The notes under the pieces were generated by a model. It made no database searches. It was not told the DNA's origin and worked only from the letters and a program-made list of their open reading frames with translations. The position numbers and the translations under genes were made by a program. Positions 55,400 to 64,000 of a stretch of 64,000 bases of DNA are shown piece after piece (the first letter of the stretch is position 1; each line of letters begins with the position of its first letter). This stretch comes from Vandiemenella viatica (taxonomy: Eukaryota > Arthropoda > Insecta > Orthoptera > Morabidae): assembly GCA_031002005.1 (NCBI GenBank), contig CM061920.1, forward strand, positions 52,740,610-52,804,609, written 5' to 3'.

Positions 55400-55790
55400 C
55401 CATTTTTGTCCTTCCAGGCCCTAGATGACTGGAAAAAGGTGTCATGGTCAGACGAGTCGCAATTCCAGTTGGTGAGAGTTTGAGTCAAGTCGACAGGAAG
55501 GCTCTGTGCAAGATAGATAGCTTTGTTTACATGGCAAGCATTGATTGGAAGTAGTTATACGAGTACTTGAAGACCACTTGCAGCAATTCATTGCCTTCAT
55601 GTTCTTGAAAAACAATAGGATTTTCCAGGACGACACTGCGCCAAGTCACCGGACCAAAATTTTCACGACTGCTTTAAGGAACATTCCGGACAATTCAAGC
55701 GAATGATTTGGTCACCTAGATTACCAGAAATTAATCCAATCGAACTTATCAGCGACATGATCAAAAGGTCAGTTCATGCCTAACGTCATG
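55400..55790 (+). mobile_element. Tc1-like transposase relic
   Basis: LDDWKKVSWSDESQFQLV at 55417-55480 is the first catalytic D motif (W..VLWSDES.F). FQDDTAPSHRTKIF near 55620-55665 is the second ('xQDNAPCHR'). 'SPRLPEINPIELISD' is encoded near 55705-55755 in another frame, the 'SPDLNPIENLW' third motif. Stops and shifts are throughout, and no TIRs were identified. Confidence 0.8.
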
Positions 55791-55954
55791 CAACGGCAAC
55801 ACTTTCGAAGTTATGCATGTTATAACATCAAAGACAAAAGAAAAAATTAAATAAAGCATTTGCAGATGTACAAAAAAAACCTACTTCTCTCATGCATTTA
55901 ATTTTACGGTGCCATAATGATCGCGAATCAACTGTCAAACAAAGAACGAACAAT

Positions 55955-56512
55955 ACATTTTTTCGGCCTTTACACCTCGACGACGTCAGTTTCAGTATAG
56001 GCAGGGGCGTAGCTACTACAGGGCTACGCTCAGGGGGTCCCCAAGCACACCTCAAGGGGCCCCCAAGCTCAGTTTAGAGGGCCCACGAGTCCTCTCAGCA
56101 AACTGGCGACCTTTTTTTTTTTTTTAGCTCTACCGTCGTCTAAAGGGGCCCCTGAAACACAGGAAGACCCCCTCTAAGGGCCATCGCTGCTCAGGGGGCC
56201 CCCAACCACTGCTCACGGGGCCCCTAAGGGAAACTCAAGGGCCCCCATCATCAGCTCGGGAGGCCTATACCAGCACATGAAGCAAAAAAAGGTCTCCCGT
56301 CTGGCCTGAGGGCCCAAAATAATTTTTTTGCACTGGGGCCCTTGTTGACCTAGCTACGCCACTGAGAATAGGGAGATGCCTTTTGTAAGAACCTGTCAGG
56401 CATTACTGTCAATGATACAGGGAAACTGTGGAAAACCGAAATCGGCATGGCTGGAAGGGGATTCGAACCCTCGTCCTCCCGACTGCTCACCCACCGGGTA
56501 AGTTGGTAGTAA
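55955..56512 (-). mobile_element. Common SINE, minus strand, split by a hAT MITE
   Basis: The left part 'cggcctttacacctcgacga', then 'cgtcagtttcagtatag' (55964-56001), is the SINE tail. The right part after 56372 has 'cagggaaactgtggaaaacc', 'ggctggaaggggattcgaac' and 'cctcgtcctcccgactgctc'. The core between is partly lost and the MITE lies in between. Confidence 0.78.
56002..56364. mobile_element. hAT-type MITE with GGGGCCCC-rich interior
   Basis: The ends CAGGGGCGTAGCTAC and, inverted, CAGTGGCGTAGCTAGG are canonical hAT termini. The 8-bp flanks are AGTATAGG (55994-56001) and AGAATAGG (56365-56372), one mismatch. The 363-bp interior has about ten blocks of the type 'aggggcccc' or 'gggggccccc' spaced roughly 20-40 bases apart. 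No coding capacity. Confidence 0.9.
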
Positions 56513-56550
56513 GCTGGGGTGACAAAGGAGTGAATGGGCGCTAAGATCTA

Positions 56551-57340
56551 ATTTATTTATTTATTTTTGCTGTAATCAGTCTTTCGACTGATTTGATGCA
56601 ACCCACCATCTCTTCCTAATTTGAGCTAACCTCTTCATCTACATAACCCTTAATATCTACGCCCTACCTTACCTGCTTCACGTATTCTAATCTTCGACTA
56701 CCTCTAAAACGTTTCCTTCCTCTACCCACTAAGAAATGTCGTAAAATGTGTTTCTTCTTTCTGAAACTTCTTTCCTCACCCATCATTTCCAAAATTCGTT
56801 CATTTCATACTTTATCTGTTTACTTAATATTCATGGTACTTCTGTAGCACCATGTTTCAAATGCTTCAATTTTCCTCTTTTCTAGCATTCCTAAAGTCCA
56901 TGCTTCACTAGCATAAATTGCTATGCTCCACACACAGAGTTTTAAAAAGTTATTTCTCAGTATTAGATCAATATTTGAATCTAATTCTCTTTTTCAAGAA
57001 GGCTCTTTACGCTAGTGCTTTTCTGTTTTTAATACGATTCCTGTTCTGGTCATATTGTAATTTTGCTTTTAAGTAACAAAATTCACTTACTTCTCTTGTT
57101 AGATTTGATCTCATTTTTATATTTAATCTACCATTATTCCTAACATTCCTGCTACATTTCATCACTTCTGTCTTGTTTATATGTGGTCAAAAATCTTCTA
57201 TCCTTGTTTTACTCTGCAATTCAGTAATTTGTCCTGGTCCTCCGTGTTTTCTACTGACAGGACAATGTGATCTGCAAATCATACCATACAATTGTTTCTC
57301 CTCGAGCACCTAAGCCAAGATTTTTCTTTTTCATCGTTTA
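56551..57340 (-). mobile_element. LINE family L-A, copy 3, minus strand
   Basis: The tail reads 'aatttatttatttatttttg' then 'ctgtaatcagtctttcgact' on the plus strand, matching the 3' ends at 30052 and 53892. The body matches copy 2 in order, for example 'cttcacgtattctaatctt' and 'gcaccatgtttcaaatgctt', but encodes no usable frame. It ends near the FADD region at about 57260-57340. Confidence 0.82.
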
Positions 57341-57458
57341 ATCTGAACGTTGTTTCCCAAACAGCGGAAATTGCTAGTAGCGTGGTCGGCTCTCAAGAAA
57401 TTTGTAACTTATTAGATAGATATGTTTACTTTGATCCCATGGGAGAATAATCTCGGGG

Positions 57459-57890
57459 ATGTGGAACAGTACATGCACTTATTAGTAATGTCAATATTAC
57501 TATATAATTTATAATATTATTATATATTGACAACAAGTTAGCTACAACCCGTTAGTATAATCAACATCTCCTGTAATCTACAAATACAATCCCGAGTTAA
57601 TTAATACTTATGTGGAACAGTGTATACACTTGTTACCAGCATCTAATAACCAGTTATTTTCTTAACAACCAGTTACCATGATAAGTTTCACTGTAATTTG
57701 CACCTACATATTATATAATGTTAGTTGCTATTTATGTGGAACAGTACACACACCTATTAACAATATCAATTACATTACGAACAACTCATAAGTAGTCAAT
57801 TACTTAAAACCCTGTTAGTATGATAATTTTTCACAGCAGTTTTTGAGTGCATGCTATCTCATGTTAGTTACTATATATGAGTGAAATTTT
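57459..57890. repeat. Three diverged tandem units of 125-150 bp
   Basis: 'atgtggaacagt.ca..cact' occurs at about 57459, 57610 and 57733, each followed by 'ta.ta..aat.tcaat'-like sequence and then 'gttagtat.at' or related. The units probably form the 3' UTR of the LINE to the right, which points into them. Confidence 0.6.
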
Positions 57891-58011
57891 GTAAACAGTG
57901 TAATTACTTCATTTGTCAAAAGTTTCAACAGAAAAAAAAACTATATATGATTTTAGTAATTGTGGACAACTTTGTCACCTTCCCCTTCCATACACCATAT
58001 ATACTATTTTA

Positions 58012-58440
58012 TCAGTCATTCTTAGTTACCAAATTCCAAGAAGAAAATTCTTTCACAGAGTAAAATGGATTCTGAAGCAGAAAATCTTTCAGTTTGGACT
58101 TAAAGTAGTTGGGTTTTTGTAGATAACATTTAATTTCTGTTGGTAAGACATTGAATAAGGAAGCTCCAGTAAATGTTAACCCTTTCTGTACAATTGACAG
58201 TGATTTGTAATCCTTGTGAATATTATATTTATTCCTAGTATTATGGCTATGTATGTCAGCATTAAGATTGAAGTGTTCAGGATTTTCCACTACAAATGAT
58301 AGCACGGAGTATACATACTGTGCTGGCATTGTTAGTACACCCAGGTTTTTAAATAGATTTCTGCACGACGTCTGTGGGCTTGCTCCACAAATAGTTCTTA
58401 TAGCACGCTTTTGCAATTTAAATACCCTCTAGCTATTCGA
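58012..58440 (-). mobile_element. LINE C-terminal fragment (CR1/L2/Jockey-like)
   Basis: The minus frame 58416-58012 has LQKRAIRTICGAS (just upstream), CRNLFKNLGVLTMPAQYVYS, HSHNTRNKYNI, GASLFNVLPTEIK and LKDFLLQNPFYSVKEF. This is the conserved tail after the RT of CR1/L2-type and some Jockey-type elements ('KRA.R.I.g', 'L.iltlp..y', 'NTR', 'FN.LP..IK'). The frame is open for 134 codons, so the copy is relatively young, but the RT itself is absent (5' truncation). Confidence 0.82.
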
Positions 58441-59489
58441 CTGATGGAGTCCTTGTATTACCGAGGCAGGTTGAAGAGCGGTGGGAAGTAAGACTCTTAT
58501 TGTCGCGGTTACTGCGGAGACTAAAAAGCCTGGCTCCTGACGGAAGCAGTTCGTCTGGGGTGGCTGCTCGGGTTATCTCCTAAATCCACCCCAACAGCGG
58601 CAATCTGTCACCGCGCCCTCACAGACAACGGCGGAGATGTTGGCTTAGCAAACTAAAGCAGAGTGAAGCCAGCGCGCTGACGGTCCAGAGTGTGGACATC
58701 ATAGCAATATCCAGCAACACTAAATACACAATCAGAAGGCTACGAGACAGCGAGGCAGTCCAGTGTTTAATCAGCACCTTGTGTCCCCTCCCTCTCCCGT
58801 CCCTAACCGTATTCAGTACAACACAAAGGCAGCCGTCGTAGGTATCTGTTCGCATCATTACCCTCTGCCGTAGACACATTGAAAGCGGCACGCATAAGGA
58901 TTCACTCACCTGTGCGTCTGCCGTCACAGCTTCATGTCTTCTGAGAAATTTTTAATTGCACACTATCTTCGTTCCTAAAAACCTTAAATAATAACCTTAA
59001 AACGGTTGTAACTTAAATTTGGAACAAATCATTGGGTTAAAAATAATTATTGGTGACTTAGAGGAGGAAAATATTATATTTATGCGTATCAAATGAAAGC
59101 AGGCAACACAAAGACACTCAATTATTTTTTTAGTATTATTATTATTATTCAAAAAATTTTGCCTCCAAACAATAAAATAAATCTAAATTTCCTACGCTTT
59201 ATTTCCAGAAATTAGCGATCTCAAAATTGTTTCAAAATTTGCGGTGATAAGAATCCTTATTACACAGTACAGAAAACTGTACCCACTGTTCTGGAGTTTA
59301 TTGTTTTCACAAGTTAATTAATTAGTAACTTGATACTCCAGCGCACAATTTTTACCGTCAAGAAATCAGCTATAGACAATTTCGTACTCATACATATTTG
59401 AAGATTTTTTTGGCTAAATGAATAATAAACTTGCTAGCAACTTATGAAGTTTTACTTTTTTAAAATTCAGTTTAATAGAATCGCTGAGG
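58441..59489. other. Region without recognised gene
   Basis: A GC-richer block lies at 58440-58920. Its minus frame 58927-58619 is hydrophobic in the C-terminal half (SLLIVYLVLLDIAMMSTLWT) but has no family match. It could be the 5' part of an unidentified retroelement. From 58930 the DNA is AT-rich and featureless. Confidence 0.4.
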
Positions 59490-59702
59490 CGCCACCACAC
59501 TCGATAGCCGAGGTACAATGGAACCAGGTTTGAGTCCTGCCACCCTGTACACAATAACGGCACAGCCACTCGCAAAAACCATACCACGGGCATATTGTCG
59601 CACATCAAGTGGATCAGGCGACGAAGAAGGAAAGACTGTCGTAGCGTAGTGGTTACGCTAAGAGACTGTGGGACTAAAGGCCGTGGGTTCCAATCCATTA
59701 AG
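59490..59702. mobile_element. tRNA-like SINE fragment(s) next to the LTR
   Basis: At 59640-59700 are A-box-like 'tagcgtagtggttacgc' and B box 'gtgggttccaatcc'. At 59500-59550 a second B-box-like 'aggtttgagtcctgcc' occurs. They look like heads of one or two tRNA-derived SINEs. No cloverleaf closes, so no tRNA gene is called. Confidence 0.5.
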
Positions 59703-59705
59703 TGC

Positions 59706-59946
59706 TGTAAAATTTTAATTTCTTAACTTTGTGTAAACTATTCTGGAATATTCTTGTTGTTACTAGTGTTAATGTTCTAGACTGTTCTTCATCACTATAT
59801 AAGCGATACTCCTTTCTAGCCGGAGTCAGTTCGCTCCGTGCTTCTGTACTGTGCCAACTGTTATTAAAGCTTCGTTGCTTTAAACTGAGTGTTTCGTCTA
59901 CGACCCCGCTACGCCCTAGGATTCTGAATTTGGTTACTACGTGACA
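59706..59946 (+). repeat. Putative 5' LTR of the Ty3/gypsy element
   Basis: A 241-bp segment begins TGTAAAAT and ends GTGACA, so it has TG...CA borders. It holds a core promoter and an ATTAAA signal (59863-59868) and lies just upstream of gag. The matching 3' LTR is beyond the window, so the exact borders are inferred. Confidence 0.6.
59796..59830 (+). promoter_or_regulatory. LTR core promoter: TATA box plus TCAGT initiator
   Basis: TATATAAG at 59796-59803 is followed by GTCAGTT, with the initiator TCAGT at 59826-59830. The A of TCAGT lies 32 bases after the first base of the TATA box. This is the standard arthropod pol II core-promoter spacing. Confidence 0.7.
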
Positions 59947-59977
59947 TTATTTTGGTGGAGACGCCGGGTAGATCCTC

Positions 59978-61243
59978 GTGACCGCTAAAATCTACAACAC
60001 CGTGGCCCCAATCAGACCACGAGAGAGCCGTCGCTTACGAGGCGAGAAGCCAGAGTACGAGCCGTATTATACTGATTGGAAGCCGTCAGGAGGAGAAGAA
60101 GAAGTAAGGACGACGATGACGCCGACCGCCTGCCAGCACATTCGTCATCCGGCATTATTTTCAGGCAACGACGGCCAAGACCCAGGCAACTGGCTGAAAG
60201 GCTACAAACGTATCGCTAAATTCAACAACTGGGACGATACAGTGTGCCTGGCAAATGTATTTTTCTACCTCGAAGGAACTGCCAAACAATGGTTCGAAAA
60301 TAACGAAGAGAAACTTACTAGCTGGGCAGCATTCCAGAAAGAACTGCAGGCATTCTTTGGAGACGCACAACGACAGACACGCCATGCCGAAGAGAAACTA
60401 AAGTGTAGAGCGCAGCGCCAAGGGGAAACGACACAGTCATAGGCCTACATACAAAGTCTTTTGGGGCTGTGTAAAATAGTCGACCCCACAATGAAGGAAG
60501 AAGATAAAGTAGCACACGTTATGAAAGGCGTCGCCGAGGACATGTACCAAGCGTTGCTGCTGAAGGAAATTTCCACAACAGACGACTTTATTAAGTGTTG
60601 CCAATACATTGAGACGATGCACCAGAAAAGAATTGGACGGAAGAAGTTTGAGAGATTACCAAACGTCGTATCAATGGCCGCAGTGGAAGAGGACACAGAT
60701 ATTAGAGACATTATTAGAAAAGTAGTGAGAGAGGAAGTGGAAAGGGCGATAGGAATGTATGTCGAGCCAAAAACTGAGACTCTGGAGGAAATAATAAGGG
60801 AGGAGGTGGAACAAACGCTGGCACCCATCTCTTATCGTGCAGCCCCAACAAAAAATGTTAGACAGCCGAGACCAAAGAGAATTTCTGCCACTGCGACGCA
60901 ACGCGAGGATCCTCCAAACTTTCCCAGGAAAACCGACGTCTGGAGAACGCGGGACAACCAGCCGGTATGTTTTCACTGTGGGCGACCGGGACATGTAGTA
61001 CGCTACTGCCGAGAGAGACGGAAGATATTTAATGATACCCGTGAAAGGAGATTCGAAGCACGTTTCAGCGTCCGAAGACCCCAGGACGACAATGAAGATC
61101 AAGACGTAACTTATGAACGACGTAGATCACTGTCGCCGCAGGCTGGTCGCTTCAGAGGACGGTCGCCGACACGCCGATCAAGATCTCCGTCACCGTTCCG
61201 ACGCTCCAGCCAGTCTCCTAGCCGCCGCAACCTGGAAAACTAA
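59978..61243 (+). pseudogene. Ty3/gypsy gag with one internal stop
   Basis: The frame opens without ATG at 59978. The first in-frame ATG is 60116. The capsid-like region includes ALFSGNDGQDPGNWLKGYKR and ANVFFYLEGTAKQWFENNEE. A single in-frame TAG at 60440-60442 interrupts it, after which the same frame runs on to TAA at 61241. A CCHC zinc knuckle, CFHCGRPGHVVRYC, lies at 60968-61009, followed by an Arg/Ser-rich tail. Gag would form the particle and bind the RNA. The copy is damaged by the stop. Confidence 0.9.
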
Positions 61244-61312
61244 AAGGTGCGACCTTCCTTGGAGGTGAGGCCGCTCTAGGGAAAAAATCCTCCGCCGCCG
61301 ATCATTACGAAA

Positions 61313-61693
61313 ATGTTGGCAAATTACGTTGAAATCCTCATGGATGGTCAACCAGCTCATGCTCTTGTGGACTCTGGGGCATCTTTCTCGGTTATTTCGG
61401 AGAATTGCCGGCGCCAGTTGCGGAAAACTATGTTCGTCGACAACAGAAATGTTTTGCTCAGGGTTGCTAATGGGAATCATGTACAACCTACAGGAAGGTG
61501 CACTATTCGTGTCTCTATAAATAGCCACGAGCAGCCCTTTGAGTTCGTTGTGCTACAAGAATGCAGTCATGACGTCATACTTGGTTGGGACTTTCTGAAG
61601 GCCTCACAAGCAATTATAGACTCTGGTCGCTTGAAGATTTTGCTAGACGATGTGAGAGTTGAGGAGAGGGAAAACAGTCCTTCCCGTGCCTGA
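61313..61693 (+). pseudogene. Ty3/gypsy aspartic protease domain
   Basis: The retropepsin motif is ALVDSGASFSVIS, with the catalytic D in DSGA at about 61368. Downstream is DVILGWDFLKASQAIID, the 'ILG.DFL' element of the fold. The domain is in the same frame as gag and as the following RT, separated only by stops (61241 TAA and 61691 TGA). In this family the protease cuts the polyprotein. Confidence 0.9.
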
Positions 61694-63274
61694 AAAGTTT
61701 GTGTGCTGGATGACGTCATAATTCATGCCACCAGTGCTTCGAAGGTAACTGTCATGTGTCATACGCCACGTACTTGTATGGACCTCCTAGTGGAATGCAA
61801 TAGGAATTTACCACTGGACAAAGATTTGTTCATCCCTGCCTCCGCCGTCTCATTTGAGAACGGAATTGGTGAATTGTGGGTAGTCAACTGCTGCAAGGTG
61901 CCACATATTCTCCCAAGGCGCCAGTGTATAGCATACGCCGAGACGTTAATTGAAGGGCATCTGAGTGTCATGGAAACCTTTTGCGATGAACCCACAAGTG
62001 TGAATGTAACGGAAGCAACGAGACTAAACATCCAGTCCCGACTCTCGCCGGATTTGACTAAGGAACAACAGGAGAAGCTATTCGCGGTTCTTCAGGAATT
62101 CTATGAATGTTTCAGTCCACAGGTGAAGAGCAAGTCGACCCCATTGAAGGTACAACATCGAATTGACACTGGCGACCATCGACCTATCAGCCAAAGACCG
62201 TATCGAGTTTCAGCAGCGGAGCGCCGAATAATTCAGCAAGAAGTAGAAAAGATGTTGAATGACGACATCATTCGGCCGTCTCAGAGCCCATGGCCATCGC
62301 CGGTAGTGCTCGTGAGAAAGAAGGACGGCCACTGGCGGTTCTGCGTCGATTACCGACAGCTCAATAAGGTGACTAAAAAAGATGTTTACCCTCTTCCGCG
62401 AATTGACGATACGTTGGACTATCTGAAGGGAGCTAAGTTTTTCTCGACTATGGACCTACACTCAGGATACTGGCAGATAGAGGTAGACGAAAGCGATCGA
62501 GAGAAACTGCATTTATTACCCCCGATGGCCTGTATGAATTTAATGTAATGCCATTTGGTTTGTGTAATGCGCCAGCAACATTAGAACGTATGATGGATAA
62601 TCTTTTACGTCATCTGAAGTGGACGATGTGTGTCTGTTATTTAGACGATGTTATAGTGTTCTCCGAACCCTTCGATGAACACGTGAAAAGACAGAGCTGT
62701 TTTTATGTGCCTGAAACAAAGTGGCTTGCAACTCAACCCAAGAAAGTGTCTTTTCGGAGCTAAAGAAATAAAAATACTTGGGCATCTTGTGTCAGGTGAG
62801 GGTGTGCGGCCAGATCCCGACAAGGTGAGATCTATAACGGAATTTCCTGTTCCTAAGGATACCAGTGACGTCAGGAGCTTTCTTGGCCTATGTTCTTACT
62901 ATCGACGCTTTATAAAAGACTTTTGTATGAAAGCCAGGCCGCTCCAAGAATTGCTAAAAAGTGGTGCTAAATTCCTCTGGGGTAGATCTCAACAAGATTC
63001 TTTCCTCATTTTGCAAAAGGCTCTGACGACTGACCCTGTGCTTGGGCTGTATGATGAGAAAGCGCCTACTGAGCTGCATACAGACGCTAGTGGTTATGGA
63101 ATTGGCGCTGTATTGGTACAGATTCAGGATGGGAAAGAGAAGGTAATAGCCTATGCCTCCAGGACTCTCAACAAAGCCGAAAGAAAACAACAATGGAACG
63201 TGAGTGTCTTGCTGTCATATGGGCTGTCTGCAAACTCCGACCATATCTCTTTGGAAGACCATTTACAGTTGTAA
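61694..63274 (+). pseudogene. Ty3/gypsy reverse transcriptase and start of RNase H, frameshifted
   Basis: RT motifs occur in order: [91 protein letters not shown] and the catalytic YLDDVIVFS at 62638-62664. Then come GHLVSGEGVRPDPDKV and the RNase H start ELHTDASGYGIGAVL. Frame changes occur near 62505, near 62700 and near 63200. The enzyme would copy the element's RNA. This copy cannot make it. Confidence 0.92.
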
Positions 63275-63834
63275 CAGATCACCATTCACTTTGCTGGTTA
63301 ACAGGCCTTAAGGACCCATCAGGACGACTTGCCAGGTGGGCATTACGTCTTCAAGAATACGACATTAGTATAGTCTACAAAAGTGGAAAGAAGCACCGGG
63401 ATGCCGACTGTCTCTCGAGGAATCCAGTGGAGGAACAGCAAGAGAATGAAGAGAGTACTGACAGTCTCGCTACTCTTCGCGATCTCTCTGAGGAACAAAA
63501 GAAGGACGCCAAATTGTTGCAAATTAAACTTGCCTTAGATCGCTCAGAGGATGTGAATGGAGAATTTAAGATGATAAATGAGGTGCTTTACAAGAAAAAC
63601 TTTGACCCTTTTGGAAAGAGATGGCTTCCAGTAATTCCCAAGCACATGCGCATCGAAATTCTTCAACATTTCCACGACGCGCCTACAGCGGGCCATTTAG
63701 GGTTTATTAAGACTTATGACAGAATCCGGAAGAGATTTTTCTTGCCAGGATTATTTAGAAGTGTTCGTCACTATGTTTCGCACTGTCGAGAATGCCAGAG
63801 AAGGAAGACAGTTCCTCAGAAACCACCTGGATGA
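63193..63834 (+). pseudogene. RNase H end and integrase zinc-binding domain
   Basis: The frame resumes with RECLAVIWAVCKLRPYLFGR and FTVVTDHHSLCWL (RNase H), followed by KSGKKHRDADCLSRNP. The HHCC integrase domain follows: H..AP..GH (HDAPTAGHLGF), then YVSHCRECQRRK. The frame stops at 63832-63834, just before the integrase core. Confidence 0.9.
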
Positions 63835-64000
63835 CTTATACCAATTCCGCCTGCAGAAACGCCTTTCCAGCGTGTCGGTATTGACTTACTCGGACGATTT
63901 CCGACTTCTACCAGTGGTAATAAGTGGATTATCGTTTGTACTGATTATCTGACTCGGTACGCCATTGCAAAACCTTTGAAAACAGCTGAAGCCTCTGAGG
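63835..64000 (+). pseudogene. Start of integrase catalytic core, cut by window edge
   Basis: In a different frame the DNA encodes ETPFQRVGIDLLGRFPTSTS and then GNKWIIVLTDYLTRY. This is the first catalytic Asp region (GIDLLGP) and second (TDY.TRY) of a gypsy integrase core. The element continues past the right edge. Confidence 0.88.

Noticed and set aside
58619..58927. Hydrophobic 102-codon minus frame as a membrane protein
   Set aside because: No family similarity, no splice signals checked convincingly, and it lies in a block that may belong to a retroelement.
1..64000. CRISPR arrays, operons, bacterial genes or a defence system
   Set aside because: No regularly spaced direct repeats and no prokaryotic gene organisation. 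All coding signals are eukaryotic exons or mobile elements.

Overview
This is a gene-poor, AT-rich stretch of an animal nuclear genome, almost certainly arthropod and most likely an insect. The reasons are spliced exons with GT/AG borders, a conserved animal gene (TTC1), a Ty3/gypsy LTR carrying a TATA box plus a TCAGT initiator, and a dense mix of mariner, Tc1, hAT, PIF/Harbinger, Helitron, LINE and tRNA-headed SINE copies. The dominant SINE, whose body contains the phrase 'ggccatggcc..ttcct', resembles SINEs I associate with polyneopteran insects such as termites and cockroaches. That placement is inference, not proof.

Only one host gene is firmly supported: the last three coding exons of tetratricopeptide repeat protein 1 (TTC1) on the + strand at 3812-3997, 8634-8688 and 8792-8916, with a poly(A) signal at 9078. 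Its earlier exons lie left of the window. The 4.6-kb intron holds an antisense SINE, one copy of a dispersed repeat and an antisense, frameshifted 2.9-kb LINE. A second possible host signal is a GC-rich, CpG-dense island at 32.27-32.53 kb. On the minus strand it could encode the first exon of a signal-anchored (type II) membrane protein and ends at a GTAAGA donor.

Layout: 0-3.8 kb, no recognised gene; 3.8-9.1 kb, TTC1 3' end; 11.8-13.2 kb, a nearly intact DD41D mariner without an ATG; 13.6-15.85 kb, a large inverted-repeat element; 17.6-19.9 kb, a Tc1 relic split by a hAT element and by a SINE; 20.3-21.3 kb, a second hAT; 21.5-22.3 kb, a decayed copy of a multicopy arthropod protein family; 24.9-27.5 kb, Helitron remains; 29.3-32.1 kb, two LINEs meeting tail to tail; 36.0-44.9 kb, CR1-like LINE pieces, a DD34D mariner and a deeply nested transposon stack; 45.1-46.0 and 50.0-51.4 kb, two more Helitrons, the second carrying a Harbinger element; 53.9-58.4 kb, three LINE copies, a foldback, a Tc1 relic and a hAT MITE inside a SINE; 59.7 kb to the right edge, a Ty3/gypsy retrotransposon with LTR, gag, protease, reverse transcriptase, RNase H and the start of integrase.

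The most informative feature is the nested insertions whose target-site duplications (TSDs) can be read directly. They give a relative insertion order, and a paralogous copy at 51.46-52.26 kb preserves the unoccupied target sites for two of the insertions at 41-45 kb. I found no bacterial-type system, CRISPR array or operon.
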